This document shows positions 1 through 12,721 of a DNA stretch of 64,000 nucleotides, piece by piece. Location: the NCBI RefSeq assembly GCF_905171775.1, contig NC_053489.1, positions 329,254,089 to 329,318,088 on the forward strand, in the 5' to 3' direction. The DNA is from Rana temporaria (Eukaryota; Chordata; Amphibia; Anura; Ranidae). Below the pieces are notes generated by a model. That model did no database searches and was not told where the DNA came from. It saw only the letters and a program-made list of their open reading frames with translations. The translations under genes and the position numbers were made by a program. Position 1 is the first letter of the stretch. The number at the start of each line of letters is the position of its first letter.

Positions 1-1357
1 TGGTCTGGGTCTTAAGTGGTTAATGCTCTTTATTGATTCTGGCATCATAGATAACAATGAGATATCTATGCTTAATTTCCTCTCTACTCCCGATACTTTC
101 TGATATATCTCATGAACGTTATTCTAGAAGTTTCTCACCATATCACATCCATACCAGATGTGATCCATAGTCCTCCTTTCTACTTTACATCTACAACACA
201 TATCTATCTGCTTGCTGTTTATTTTATTTAACGCTAATGGGCTCCAATACCATCTCATGTCGATTTGTAATTTCTCTCTTGATATTTATTCGCTATAGAT
301 GTTTTGTGAATTATTGCAAATATTTTCTCCCATTCTGTCTCTGATATTACTCTACCTACCTCCTTTTCCCAATTTTTCATTCCTGTTAGTTCTCTAAGGG
401 GTCCTGAAGTGAGTAATAGACCATCAATCTTAGATATTTTTTTTATTTGGCTTTTGTTCATCTATTAATATTTGTTCAAATTTGGTTTTTGGTCTATTTA
501 TTAAAGATAATTCTATATTCGTTGCAATATATGTATTTAATTTATGGTATTGTAGCCATTTATGTTTGTATTCAGGTCCCAAATCTTGCAGTTTTGGCAT
601 TTTCCCTTCCACTAGGATCTGGGCCACCCTTGCGTTCTCCAATATATTCCATTTTAAGTATTTTGTGGTTGCTAAAGCTGGCGGAAATTATGGATTGGAG
701 AATAGAGGGGTCAATTGTCCCATCATGGAGGATAGATTATTTCTGAATCCTAGATTTTTAATGTAGCTCTTACAAAAATTGTTAATTTGTTATTTCCAGG
801 TCTTAAATGGGGTTTTATCCAGGGGAGTGATTTGAGTTGAATTCCTATAATATCTTCTTCTATTTTAACCCATTGTTTCTCCTCTGTGTTTTGATACCAA
901 TCTACAATCCTGGTCAGGGAGGCTGCTTGTAAATATTTAAAAAAATTAGGTAATGCTAACCCCCCATTTTTCTTAGTTCTAATTAAGATTTCTCATTTTA
1001 CTCATGGTGATTTATGATTCCAAATAAAACTTCATATTGCTTTTCTTAGTTCAATCATTATTTTTGGGGGGAATAGCTAGGGAACCAGTTTGAAGAATAT
1101 ATAACAGTTTTGTCCATTTTTATTATATTTATTCTTCCCATCCATGAGTATGTTATTTTTTCATATTTTTGTAGTAATTGCATTACTTTTCAGGTTGTCA
1201 CATTGTAATTCAATTCTTGTAGTTGGTTCAGGTCTCTCCGAACATAGATTCCCAGATACTTAATTGCTTCTTGCTGCCATTTAAAGGGAAAGTCTTTTTG
1301 CAATAGAATTTTCATTTTTTCTGTTAGTGATACATTTAGCATTTTGGATTTGTCATA

Positions 1358-2338
1358 CCGTATTTATCGGGGTAAAGCACACACCACCGTATAGCACGCA
1401 CCCCCAACCTAGAAGGGAAATTTGAGGAAAAAAGAAAACACTAAGGCCCCGTACAGACGACCGAACATGTCTGCTGAAACTGGTCCGCGGACCAGTTTCA
1501 GCAGACATGTTCGATCGTCTGTACAGCCGAGCGGACAGGATTCCAGCGTACATTTGCCCGCCGGGCCTTTTTCGAGCGGGCAATTATTTCTAAACATGTT
1601 TAGAAACATGCCCGCTGGAATCCTGTCCGTCGGACATGTTTGGTCGTCTGTACAGACCTACCGTACATGTCCGAGCGGCCGCCATCCCTCGCATGCGTCG
1701 AATGACTTCGACGCATGCGTGGAAGCATTGAACTGCCAGGGCCGCGCACGTCGCCGCGTCATCGTCGCGGCGACGGCGCGGCCTCGTCGCCGCGTTTTGA
1801 GTACGCGCGGATTTCTGTATGATGGTGTGTACAGCCATCATACAGAAATCTCCGGGCAGACATGTACGCTGAAAACGGTCCGGCGGACCATTTTCATCGT
1901 ACATGTTTGCCCGTCTGTACGAGGCCTTACAGTTTGAATGCCCCTCGTCGGTGTCTTGCCCGGCGTCCATCGGCGGCCTTGTCGTCCGTCTGCGGCCTCG
2001 GTGGTGTCCTCCCTGCTTCTCCCGTGCTGTTTCTGAGCCGATCCCCGCTTCCCACGCTGTGTTTGAACGCCGTCGCCGACATATATCGAGTGCAGTACAC
2101 TCGGGCACCCTCGGCCATGCTCGGTTCCTCTCGCATAGGAGGTGGCACAGGGCGTGACCGCGTGACCGCGAGGGGAGCCGAGCCTGGCCAAGTGTACCCG
2201 AGTGTACTGCGCTTGGTATATGTCGGCGGCAAGGTTCAAACACAGCGCGGGAAACGGGTATCGGCGTATATCGCACACCCACGATTTTCTCCTTATTTTA
2301 AGGGGAAAAAAGTGTGCGGTATACGCCGATAAATGTGG
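1358..2338. mobile_element. TA-flanked inverted-repeat element inside L1-A
   Basis: The ends are imperfect inverted repeats: the left begins ccgtatttatcggggtaaag and the right, reverse complemented, begins ccacatttatcggcgtatac. A TA dinucleotide flanks each end (1356-1357 and 2339-2340). Removing the element restores the L1 ORF2 alignment between NFKVN and KSKML, which confirms the boundaries. TA duplication suggests mobilisation by a Tc1/mariner-type transposase, but no transposase ORF is present. GC content is far higher than in the flanks. Open frames through it (for example 1590-2282 minus, 1422-1937 plus) are chance frames produced by palindromic GC-rich DNA. A second element (1444-1927) is nested in it. 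Confidence 0.75.
1444..1927. mobile_element. Palindromic TA-flanked element, nested
   Basis: Ends aggccccgtacagacgac and gtcgt-like gtctgtacgaggcct are inverted repeats, flanked by TA at 1442-1443 and 1928-1929. The first 90 bases form a nearly perfect palindrome around tggtccgcggacca, and further short palindromes (ctaaacatgtttag, cgcatgcgtcg...cgacgcatgcg) follow. This is a ranid short-element family; a 74-bp internally deleted relative sits at 15928-16001 and a partial relative at 16830-17250. No coding capacity. Confidence 0.72.
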
Positions 2339-2449
2339 TAATTAACTTTAAAGTTACTCACTTCCCCAAATTGTTTCAATTATTTTATTAAATTAGGTAA
2401 TGTTATAATGGGGTTAGTCACATATATTAATAAACTTGATTAGGGTTTT

Positions 2450-5400
2450 GCTATTTTTTACAGCAGAAGAGCGAGAACAGACATACAGAGAATGTTTAGA
2501 CATAAAAATTAGTCCTTTGATACAAGCCGAGGTCTTCAAAAGAAGAGAGTAACTAATAGGTCATGTGCAGACAAAAACAATAACCGTAAATAACAAGTAT
2601 GACCAAGCTGGGGCCTGGTATGTAGGGTCCCCACATTGGGTGTAACTGAAACTTGGATCAGACTATGAGTAACCCTCTCCTTCCCCTCCCGTTCCACCAT
2701 GCTGTTGCCCCAGAGTGGCCAGCAAAATAAAGGGGGGGCAGTTGGGAGGGGGGTCAAAAAAGTCGAAGTTAGGTCTGGTAAGGAGAGTCATCTCCAACAG
2801 GCAGGTCCTGCTCTGTTAATTGGTAAGTGCAGAGAGAGTGATATAGAAATGCCCTAAGAATGAAGACAGATGGATGGATTAATTAGGGTCTGTCTAGGGT
2901 GGCATATAGAATAGCACATTGACAGTGAAGAAAACAAGATACTGTAAAGCAAACAGGGGGGGGGGGGGAAATAAAGGGCCTCAGGCATACTAAAGTTCTC
3001 AAGAGTTAATTCTGGAGTGTCTTCTTAGGGCGCAGATAGTCACTTGTGGAGTAGGTTAGAAAAATACACCCATAGTTCAGAGTGTCAGAGTGTAGGTTAT
3101 TGTAGGTTGACATTGGGAGCATCTGGAAGGACGGTATCATTGTGGATGGGAGCTGATACAAGTGGGTGGAATTAGGTATCCAGGTTGGTCTTTGCTTGGT
3201 AGAATCCTCGTAATAAAGGGTAACCATTTGAACTGTAGGTGAGAGGATGTGCTGGTGGTTGACAGATCGGCATCAAGCTTTTTTCAAGCTTTTTTCTTTG
3301 TGCAGGAGGATCATGAGATCATGTATGACATCTTAAATAGTGAGTGGGATGGCAGAGGACCATTTTTTGAGAATGAACGGTCTGGCTGACATAAAGCACA
3401 TTGCTTGGTGAACGTACAAGAAATTAGGTGGCAGTAGCTTAAAATGAGCATTTGAGAATTGGGTAGAAATGTGACAGACCTTGGGCAGCCCATACTGTGT
3501 AGCCCACGTGGAGTTTGGTGCTCTGGAAGGAGGGGTTCCCATGGATTGGGAGATGGTGAGATACCCATGGGGACAGTTTAAACTTTTGTCTAGTCTCGCA
3601 CCAGACAACCAATGTATCCTGTATTAGCAAGTTCTGTTGTAGGTGCGAGGGGATTGATCATAGCTTGCAGTGTAGTAGGGCAGGTAGACTGTATGGACTT
3701 GCCATATGAGTTTCTAACATGTGATTGGTATATTCAAACCTTTCCGAAATCCAGTCCATACAAACTCGTAAAAGACAAGAAAGATTGTAAACCCTTAGGT
3801 TGGGGAGGTTTGGTCCCACCTCGCCTCTCGGGAGGAATAGATTGTGCAGAGCAATGCAGGGACGTTGTTTTTGCCATAGAAATTTTGATAGAGTTTTATA
3901 AAAAAAAATGTACTTCGCTGTGATGCAACAATATAGGGATGGTTTGTAGGGGTTACAGGAGTCTGGCAAAGCTGACCATTTTAAATAGGTGACATCTCCA
4001 GAGAAGTGAGATAGGGAGATCCATCCATGTCTCCAGTACATACACAATTTTTGAGATTACTGGAGTGAAATTCAGATTGTATAAAGAGGAGGGTATTTTA
4101 CATAGTTACATAGTTAGTCAGGTTGAAAAAAGACACAAGTCCATCCAGTTCAACCACAAAAAACAAAATAAAAAAACACAGTAAAATCCTATACACCCAA
4201 CTTCATACCCACAGTTGATCCAGAGGAAGGCAAAAAACCCCAGCGGAGCATGATCCAATTTGCTACAGCAGGGGAAAAAATTCCTTCCTGATCCCCCGAG
4301 AGGCAATCGGATTTTACCAATGTTATTACCTAGGTAAGTGATGTAGGATTTTGCGACAGAAGATGGAGGAACTGGTCTATGAGGGGGCCTAGTGTGTAGC
4401 AAGGGGAGAATTTCACTTCTGAAAAAATGTATACGCAGGCCTGAGTAACTCTTAAAACATGTAAAAAGTTATTGGATAGTTATCATATCTGAAGCCGGAT
4501 TGGACGTGAAAAGGAGAATGTCGTCCGCGAAAAGTGCTAGTTGTAGATTTTGTTGACCAATGTGTACTCCTTGTAGGGAGGGGTGGGCAAGAATGTGGCA
4601 GGAGAGGGGTTCTAAGGCCAGATTAAAGAGAAGTTGGGAGAGGGGGCAGCCTTGTCTGGTGCCTTTTGTAGTTTTAATCAGGTTGAAATGAGTCCAGCTG
4701 CAAAAATGTTTGCTGAGGGGTCTGCATACATTGTAGAAATTAGGTTCATGGTTGGTATTTGCATATTCCAGGTCCACAAGCACTTTTCGTATGTTGGATG
4801 CTGCAGCGTGGCCCTGGGTAAAGCTGGCCTGTCTAGTGGCCATGATTTTTTAAAGAATTTTGGAGTCCGGGTTTAATAGAGGTTTTGGTCTGTAGGAGCC
4901 AGGTTCATTGCCATTCTTGGCTATTAATTTTATGTTGGCTTGGTATCTGGATGGTAAGTAGTCGCCTCCTTTTAGGAGCTCCTGATTGACCGTTGATAGT
5001 GAGGGGGCCAGGGTGTGAGCCATTCGTTTGTAGAATTTGGGGGTGAATACGTCCGGGCCTGGGGCCTTGCCATTTGCTAACATCGAGATTGTCTTAAGGA
5101 TCTCCTGCTCCATTATCTGAGAATTAAGGTTGGAAAGGAGTGTAGGGTCAATTTGAGGTACAGGGATTTGGGATAAAAAGTCTTGGACTGCAGGGATGTC
5201 AATTTGGTCTGATCTGTATAGTCTGGTGTAGAATTGTTCTAGGATTAATGTTGACAGCGGAGGAGGAGATGTTTCTCTGGGAGTCTTTTAGCATTGATAT
5301 ATGGATGGGGGTATGGGTGCCCCCACACAGTCTCACCAACATCTTCCCTGGCTTATTGCCAAATTTGTGGTATTGTAAGTCTAGATGTGCTTGACATATT

Positions 5401-6095
5401 TGTTCCTGGGCCTCAGCCCATAAATCAAATTCAGTCATGGCTTCTCGCCATGATTTGCAATGCTCAGGGGAGTTGTTCTGCAGTGATTGGGTGAGTCTGA
5501 GACGGTCGCTGGATCTTGATAGTGCTTTAGAATTTTTCTTTTGTAGGTGGCCGCAAATGCAATAATTCTGCCTCATAAGACAGCTTTGCCAGCATCCCAG
5601 TATAGGATGGGGCAAGTGCTGTGAGCCGCGTTAGTCGATTCATACTCAGACCAGACCTCTTATAGGACTTTCTGGAGTTCTGGATTGTGGGCTAAATATT
5701 GGGGGAAGTGCCGTGTTTCAGCTGGGGGTTGTAAACTGTATTATCTTATTGAGACTGTGACGGGGCATGATCGGATAACACTATTTCATGAATAAAAGCA
5801 TCTGACTATGAGGCAAAAGAGCGGTGTTGCAAAATAGATAGTCGATTCTGGACAATGTGTGGCAAGGGGGTGAGTAAAAAGTGAATTCTCTATCCTTGGG
5901 GTGTGTAAGTCGCCAGAGATCAATAAGTTGGAAACCTGTCAGTGAAAGAGAATAATGGGGTGACTGGAGATTGTGAATGGGAGTGGGTTGGGGGTTTTGT
6001 CATGGACTTGTCTTCCTGTGTTACCATAACTGAGTTTATATCACCTCCAATCACAAGAGGTAGATGCATGTATGGGGCTATATGTGACGAGGCTG
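2450..6095 (-). mobile_element. L1-like LINE fragment B, decayed ORF2
   Basis: Minus-strand ORF2 pieces appear in correct order from 6095 downward. The endonuclease piece is LPLVIGGDINSV (about 6070-6035). A linker follows (5199-5615), then the RT entry GKAPGPDVFTPKFYKR (about 5075-5030) and SYRPKPLLNPDSKIL. Motif B is GTRQGCPLSQLLFNLALEPLS (about 4660-4600) and the catalytic box LALFADDILLF is near 4540-4505, followed by SGLRIH..RSEILPL near 4420. After the CR1 insertion the thumb/connection region resumes (KTLSKFLWQK...PNLPN, 3900-3780) and then a TLVVWCETRQKFKLSP...NPSF block (3630-3540). Numerous frameshifts and stops make it a fossil. The 3' limit near 2450 is a guess; 2460-3000 is probably its C-terminal/3' UTR region but I see no firm motif there. 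Confidence 0.78.
4096..4395 (-). mobile_element. CR1/L2-like LINE 3' end inserted in L1-B
   Basis: On the minus strand the segment ends in TGGATGGACTTGTG...TTTTTTCAACCTGACTAACTATGTAACTATGTAA, with a repeated ACTATGTA octamer at 4096-4111 (written here as the plus-strand tacatagt units). Short 3'-terminal octamer repeats and severe 5' truncation are typical of CR1-group LINEs. The tail is one I recall as very common in amphibian genomes. L1 ORF2 homology stops at about 4400 on one side and resumes below 4095, so the segment is an insertion. No clear target-site duplication, as usual for CR1. Confidence 0.65.
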
Positions 6096-6390
6096 ACTGG
6101 AAAAAGAATGAAGCCAAGATTCAGCAATACCAATTAAATCATCTCTTCATACACCAGCTTCCAACTCACCCATTTTGTTTGGCAGACTTCTGGCATTGTT
6201 CAACAACAATTTGAACTCTTTGTAGCATTTTACGTATGTATTTTGCATAATTTTTATTTTAGTAAAAATAGTGCCATTTCCAGATAAAGCACTATGCAAT
6301 ATGCAATAAAACACTATTGCAAGTTTTTGAATTGCATGTGGGTGATGAGAGTGAAGGTCTCTGGTAACTATCAGGAAGGAGCATCCCATA
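6090..6390 (-). pseudogene. CR1-like LINE endonuclease N-terminal scrap
   Basis: The minus strand reads KCYKEFKLLLNNARSLPNKMGELEAGV, a stop, then DDLIGIAESWLH. This is the start of an APE-type endonuclease of CR1/Rex type (NARS..NK..EL...D.I.I.ESW) and is not the L1 style LNCRGLN...LQETHF. It ends where L1-B endonuclease homology begins at about 6095. The fragment is too short to name a family. One in-frame stop; remainder absent. Confidence 0.6.
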
Positions 6391-6394
6391 GGGT

Positions 6395-6713
6395 AATCGG
6401 CTACCTAAGTTATATTCCAAAGGAAGGAGGAACAATAGAAGGAGTACCCCAGAGGATTAATTACTGTATTACTACTCTATTAACTATATAATGGACTATC
6501 ATTTTGTTCACTATTTGATTTTTTAAGCATATTGGTAGAATGTATTGAGAACTCAATATAGGGGTAGTCAACTCTAGGAGGTTTATATATCATTAAATGT
6601 ATTGGCACTTTATGTTTATTTAGCATTGCACTCATTTGTTTTTGTTTTTTTGCATCATCACATATACATATATTTAGGAAGTGTGGGGAGTGCTGGCAGC
6701 TTTTAGAGACGGT
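6395..6713. other. No recognised feature
   Basis: AT-rich DNA between the CR1-like scrap and the short TA element. No coding, RNA or repeat signature that I can support. Confidence 0.5.
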
Positions 6714-7186
6714 GCACACTGGGGCGACTTGCGATCCGACTTCATGTCGCCTCAAGTCGTCCCAAGTTGCGCTGTAGAGAAAAACAATGGAAGTGAATGG
6801 GAGCGGTGTTAATACACACGACTCAAGGCGATCCGACTTCAGAAAAGGTTCCTGTACTACTTCAATCCGACTTGTAGGCGATTTGTACCCATTGATTTCA
6901 ATGGAAGTCGCCTCAGAAGTCGGATCACTGTCTTAACTGAAGCGACTTTCCAGGAAGATAACATACATTTCTCAGGCAAACCTCTCCTGCCCCCCTCCCT
7001 CCCCCTCCCTCTCCCAGAGCTGATTGTTGTTTTATTGGCCACTGGAAAGTCTCCTGTCCTGGAGAGGACTTCAAGTTGTGTTGTAAATCGCCCCAGATCG
7101 CCCTGTGGTTCATATTCAAGTCGTGTCGGAGTCACCTCTGAAAGTCGCGCTGGAAGTCGTGCCGCCCTAGTGTGAACCGACTCTTA
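6714..7186. mobile_element. Short inverted-repeat element, 'gcacactggggcgac' type
   Basis: The left end gagacggtgcacactggggc and the right end (reverse complement gagtcggttcacactagggc) are inverted repeats next to TA/TTA on both sides. The interior is rich in gtcgcc / ggcgac / agtcggat motifs arranged in opposing orientation. Non-coding; the ORFs at 6857-7135 are shadows of this repeat. Most likely a TA-duplicating miniature element. Confidence 0.65.
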
Positions 7187-7189
7187 GTT

Positions 7190-8192
7190 TTTTGTTTATT
7201 GTTTCACATAGCTGCTCATGAGATTTTACCAATTGTTGTTTGTATCACCTGCCATAGCCTTCCCCCCATCTTTCCCCATTTCACTCACCAATAAGGACTG
7301 ACCCTTGCATGACCTGTCTGCCCCATTATAATTTAAATCTCCCTAAATCTCCCTCCTCCCCCAATCCCAATCAAATACATTATAACATTCAATTGTAGCA
7401 TAAAATTTACTGTATGCACCTCACCTCCCAATTTTGCATCAGGGCACTCCATGGCTTAATACCATATCTTTGATCCCCATATTGCTGCTTTACCAATGTG
7501 TTCTTTGGCTAAAGGTGTCTATTTTAGAGATCCAAAGGGCACATCATTAACTCTTTGGCAGATTAGTATAATATATGTCATGCTCTATTATTATTATACA
7601 TACCAAATAGAATGATGGTGACTTTATAATAATAATAAATACAGAGCCCCCCAGGTTACTATTATATCACGTCTGTGTGCTAAAATACACACGGGCCACT
7701 AGATGGGCGCAACTTCCAGTACTAGAAGTTAAGGACCAGAATTTATCGTTTCCATAGTGTAGAAGGGGTAAAACCCACAGAAAGAAGGGAAGGAGAGCCT
7801 GTTGGTGAAGAATATTATGTAACTGTTAGTTTCTTGCATCAAACCTCTAGAAGACTGAAATGGAGGCCATATTAGTGTAGCCAAGGCTAACCAAATCCAC
7901 GTTAACCCCATTCAAATTCCAGATCCCATTATTGCAAGGAATGGATAGATTATATTTATAAGAATAAAATAATAATAAATTAATGGTATAGAACCCCTAT
8001 CAGTCTAAAAAGGGCTAAAAACACCTGTGCCCCTATCTGTACAAACAATTTACTGTGACTTTGGGGATGTTGTGTTCCATTGTAATTTTATCAATTGAGA
8101 CAATTTTGGGTAGTGTAATTTGTTGCCCTTATCCACCTCCCCAACCCCTGCCCTCCAGGGGGAGGAAAGCAGGACTTATACATCATCTTTAT
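7190..8192. other. No recognised feature
   Basis: About 1 kb of AT-rich intergenic-looking DNA with short taataataa-type tracts. No ORF with family resemblance, no RNA gene, no clear repeat ends. Confidence 0.5.
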
Positions 8193-8254
8193 TTAACCAC
8201 TTAAGCCCCGGACCATTTTGTTGCTAAAGGACCAGGCCACTTTTTGCGATTCGG

Positions 8255-8269
8255 CACTGCGTTGTTTTA
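8255..8269. repeat. Target-site duplication, left copy (L1-C)
   Basis: cactgcgttgtttta, repeated exactly at 14750-14764. It brackets the L1 and lies inside the TTAA element. Confidence 0.92.
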
Positions 8270-8875
8270 GGTTCAATAAGTTTTATTAGAAATTTTTTGA
8301 CAGATATCAAAGAAAACGGGCACCGGTCCCCCCACATCGGGCGGGCCGGACTACCCTGAAGTAGACAGACACTTTCCACAATATTAAATATAACATAACA
8401 TGAATCCCCTCGCAAGACCTGAGAGATATTTACACATACAGCCCTGTCGAGTATTCCTATGTATACTGCTGTCATCTACTCCCGCCCGGGCGCCCCACTG
8501 GGAACCTGCTGCGCCCTAGGCCAGGAGAAAGCAATAGGATAACTTATACACGTCAGGGGTACTATCCTATGGAAGGTAGCGGGAGGACCCTATCTCCGAA
8601 TCTGCAAGGTGAAAGCCAAGGGGGCTAAACTAAAACAACACGGAAATAAACAATGACCTTGGCCCGACCTAGCATGTTGGTGAAAGGCCGAATGATTAAC
8701 AAGAAAGGTAAGGAAGTAAAAAGTCAGTTAGAGAGAAGGGAGTAGAGAGAGAGAGGGGGGAGGGTAGGAAAGATGAGGGTGGGGGAACAATGGGGGGGGA
8801 GGGGGGGTGTGTGTGGTGTGCCCGATCACTCCGGGCTCTGGACCTATTTCACTTATGTAGGTCCTCTTAGGTCTA

Positions 8876-11800
8876 TCATGGCGGAGGAGAGCTCGAGTCA
8901 GGTGAAAGTAGTGTTTTAAACGCATCTGAGGAAGAGTAGTGCCTCCATATTCCCCATGTAAAGGAGAACTTGGCGTGTGTTTCTAGGGCCTTAGCTTGGA
9001 GTTCTTCCATCAACATGACTCCGTTCATTTCATTAACCCATTCCGCTAGGGACGGGGGTAGGGGGGATTTCCAGTGTCTGGAGATCAATTGCCGAGAAGT
9101 ACTGAGACAGAATCTAAGGAGAGTGTGTTTCTGAAATTTAAAGGTCCCCGGAAGGATGGACAGCAGGGCAACTGTAGGGGAGGGAGAGAGGGGTTTATCA
9201 TACATGTTTGAGTAGATCTGAAATATCTGGGTCAAAAATGGAGGGATAATTTCACAGTACCACCAAATATGGATATACGTACCGGTAGCCGAGTTGCATC
9301 TTCAGCATGAGTCAGATGCCGAGGGAAACATGATCCTGAGGGTAGACGGTACTCTATACCACCGTGATATGACTTTGTAGTTCTTTTCTCGAACGTAACT
9401 CGAGATGGAGGATTTATGTGTGTAGTAAAAGGCTTTTTGCCAGGCTGCCTCACTGATGTCTGTCCCCAGCTCCCTCGACCAAGCTGCAGTGAATTTGGGA
9501 AGAGAAGTACTCGTATGCTCTAGGATCATTTTATATAATAGAGAGAGGGTATGACGTGGGGTTTCTGGGAGTAAGCATAGCTGTTCAAATTCCGTCGGGG
9601 GCCTATGTATCTGTCTCGAGTCATAAAGTTGCCTACAATAAGTAGTCAAATGTATGCGCGTGAGCCAGGTCACCCTCGTAGGGAGGAGGACTCGTCAGCT
9701 ACAAAAGAGCCCGTGCCTGCATTGACAAATTGTCGGGCGGTGGGCCACTGGTCCCTCCTGTATCCATTGAACGTGTGGGCAAGCTTGCCTTCTGGGAGTG
9801 TTGGGTTGTCAAACATGGGGGGTCAATGGACTTGGGTCAGTGGTCAGAGCGAAGACCGCCCTCCGTCGGTACCATACCACCAGAGCGTCCCTGGTCAAGG
9901 GTGACAGACCTGCGAGAGCTTTGTGTGTTCCCTCATGGCCCCAAAGGAGGGCCCGAAGGTCTATGGGAGACAAATCTTGTTCGATCAAGGTGGCTACTTT
10001 GCTCAGTGGCCGTGGGAACCACTCCAAGATCCTCGAACAGACCACTGCTGCGTGATACCGCTCGAAGTCCGGAAGACCCGCCCCTCCTCTAGTGATGGGA
10101 GAGCAGAGTAGCTTGTGTTTCAGTCTCGGGCGGCTGTCCCTCCATACAAATCGTATTGACATTGATCGCAACGCCCGAAAGAACGTAGAGGGGAGGGCTA
10201 TCGGTAAAGCCTGGAACATGTATAGCAACTTGGGCAAAATGTCCATTTTCAAGGTATTCATACGCCCGAACCAGGACACCGGGAGATTCAGGCGATCCTC
10301 AGTGAGGCGTTTGAGTCTATGCAGGAGAGGACCATGGTTAAGGGAGTATATTTCTGAGAGGTCAGCTGGTATCTCCGTCCCCAGATAGGTGACAGATTTA
10401 GTTCTCCATTGGAAAGAGAAATTGGATTTCAGGGCCGCCAGGACGGGTTGCGATAGTGAGAGATTCAGGGCTTCTGTCTTGGATAAGTTAAGTTTATAGT
10501 TACTCAGAGCACCAAACCGATTGATCTCAGCCAGAATAGAGGGAATGGTAATATGTGGATGAGTGACGTATAGCAAGAGATCATCTGCATATAGGGAGAG
10601 CTTGCAATGAGACGAGGGGGTTGGTATGCCCCGTATGCTAGGGTTCGCCCTTAGTGCCTGTGCCAGGTGCTCTATAACAAGAGCGAAAAGGAGGGGAGAA
10701 AGGGGACACCCCTGCCTAGTGCCATTGTTTATCGCGAACTGTTCCGAGACGACGCCATTAACCAACACCGACGCAGTAGGGTTGCTATATAGGTACATGA
10801 CACGTGCCAACATCTTGGGGCCCAGGCCTATTTGGGCAAGGGTGGCTCTCAGAAAGGGCCAGCTGACCCTATCGAAGGCCTTTTCGGCGTCACACGAAAG
10901 AAGACAGGTCGGGATGCGGTGGCGTTTCGCATATGCTATGAGGTGGATTGTTTTGGTGGTGTTGTCACGAGCCTCCCGGCCCGGGACAAACCCCACCTGG
11001 TCGCCGTGTATAATTTTAGGGAGTAGGGGGGAGAGGCGCTCCGATAGAATTTTAGTGAATAATTTCAGGTCAATATTTAACAAAGATATTGGCCTGTAGT
11101 TGGGGCAAAGTGACTGGTCCTTTCCAGGTTTTGGGATGACAACTATTTGGGCGTGTAAAAGGCCTGGGGATGGACATAGAGTCTCATCAATAGCATTGAA
11201 GGCCTTCGCGAGCAAAGGAGACAGCTGGGGTGCGAAATTTTTATAAAACCGGGGGGTGAACCCATCAGGACCGGGACTCTTACCATTCTTCAATTTCTTA
11301 ATGGCCAGGAGAAAGTCTGCTTCCATCAGAGGTGTCTCAAGCTCCTCGACTTCTGCAGTCGGAATAGGTGGAAGGGCAGTGTCCTGTACATAAGAGGAGA
11401 CAGCCTCCAGGGAGTTGGATCCTTTGGTTGGGGACTCTGTCACCTGTGATGGGAGATTGTATAGGCCCGCATAGAAACGTCGGAATTCTTCCGCGATCGC
11501 CGAGTTACTGTGTGCCTTCCTTCCATTGGTTAAAGCAATGAAGGGAATATGCTTCCTTGCCTGCCGTGGTTGGAGCGTGTTTGCCAAGAGTCTACCACAG
11601 TTATTAGCTTGGGCATAATGTGTAAACCGCCCCTTATCCCTGGCCACTAATGCTCTGTCCGCAAAAATTTGTAAAAGGTCCTGCCGGGCGTTAGCCAAGT
11701 CTACTAATTTAGAGGGTTCCGGGAAGCGCTTGTGTGAGTCCTCTAGAGCAGTAATGGTACCGAGGAGGCGATTAATGTCCATGGTTCGAGCTTTCTTTAG

Positions 11801-12721
11801 CCGAGACCCATGCTGAATGAATTTGCCTCTAAGAACACACTTCAAGGCTTCCCACTTCGTCAAGGGATTAGTCCCGTCCTGGTCGTGGTCAGAATTAAAG
11901 TGTGCAATTGTCTGAATGATATCCGCTGTACAGGCCAAGTCTGAGAGCAGGTTGTCATTAAGTCTCCAAGACGACCTAGGTTTGAAGGAGGGGATCTTCC
12001 CTAGGGTGAGGCGGACAGGGGCGTGGTCGGACCACAACTTGACACCGATAGATGCCGTCGGTGACAGGTCAAGTAGAGCCTGCGAGACCAAGATATAGTC
12101 CAATCTACTGTACGAGGAATGTGCTGGGGAATAGTAGGTATAATCCCTGTCCGAGGGATGCAGGACCCTCCATACATCTGTCAGGGAAAGGTCTGAAAGG
12201 AGGGAGCGCAGCTTGGTCAAGGCAGCCAGGGAGAGCGAGGACTTACCGGTAGATGCGTCCAGACGGGGTACCAGAGCAGCATTAAAGTCGCCCCCCAGGA
12301 TCATGTTGACCGTACTAAACTTCTTCAGGCGGGTGATCACGGAGGAGAGAAACTGCGGCTGGTCCTGGTTGGGAGAGTAAATGTTAGTGATAGTATAGAT
12401 CATGTTTTTATATGACAGTTTAAGCATTATATATCTCCCTGAGGGATCAACATAGTTGTCTAAAACATCCGGTGTAAAGGAGGAGTGGAAGGCTATCGAG
12501 ACCCCCTTAGACTTAGCTAAGGGGTTGGTGCTGTGGAACCAGGTGGGGTAGTGTTTACTGGCAATTTTGGGGAGCGAGTCTGATCTGAAATGGGTCTCCT
12601 GGAGAAGGAGAACCCGGGTACGCTGTTTGTGAAAATGGTATAAAATCTGTCTCCTTTTCTCCGGTACGTTGAGGCCCCGGCAATTCAGGGAGGAAATCTT
12701 CAAGGCGGTAGGGACAGCCAT
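8876..12721 (-). pseudogene. L1 ORF2, endonuclease/reverse transcriptase, frameshifted
   Basis: ORF2 nicks target DNA and copies L1 RNA. I place the start at 12721 (MAVPTALKISSLNCRGLN), which matches the start context of the L1 ORF2 at 63910; the frame is open upstream to 12877, but that extension is low-complexity proline-rich sequence. An APE endonuclease follows (LLLQETHF, LGGDFNAAL, SRLDYILV, SDHAPV). The RT has GPDGFTPRFYKNF, NYRPISLLNIDLK, motif A LLSCDAEKAFDRVSW, motif B GTRQGCPLSPLLFALV and catalytic LSLYADDLLLYV. The main frame is lost at a G/C homopolymer near 9817-9822. It continues in another frame to about 9680, shifts again, and runs through KVISRWYRVPS. A TGA at about 9299-9301 replaces the tryptophan codon expected in the CWRC zinc-knuckle region. 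The C-terminus runs to 8876. Confidence 0.9.

Larger units (their letters stand above)
1..2450 (-). mobile_element. L1-like LINE fragment A, ORF2 3' half, interrupted
   Basis: Reading the minus strand from about 2450 down to 1 gives the second half of an L1/Tx1-type ORF2 in broken frames. Seen: a stretch resembling YVTNP...FGEVSNFKVN just above 2340, resuming after the inserted element with KSKMLNVSL (about 1350-1320), then the thumb-like region, a TEWEKIFAIIHKTS block (255-461) matching ISEAAWQKAFYYTHKSS of the full-length L1 in this window, and a C-terminal cysteine/histidine cluster of the form CCRCK...HIWYGC...FW at about 200-110. Stops and frameshifts are frequent, so it is an old non-functional copy. 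The 3' end lies at or beyond base 1. The upper boundary with the next L1 remnant is approximate. It is split by the TA-flanked element at 1358-2338. Confidence 0.82.

Noticed and set aside
1422..2332. Several overlapping frames of 100-230 codons on both strands
   Set aside because: They lie in CpG-rich palindromic mobile DNA, mirror each other on opposite strands, and have no protein-like pattern.
9605..11099. Plus-strand ORFs of 85-157 codons over L1-C
   Set aside because: Antisense shadows of ORF2.
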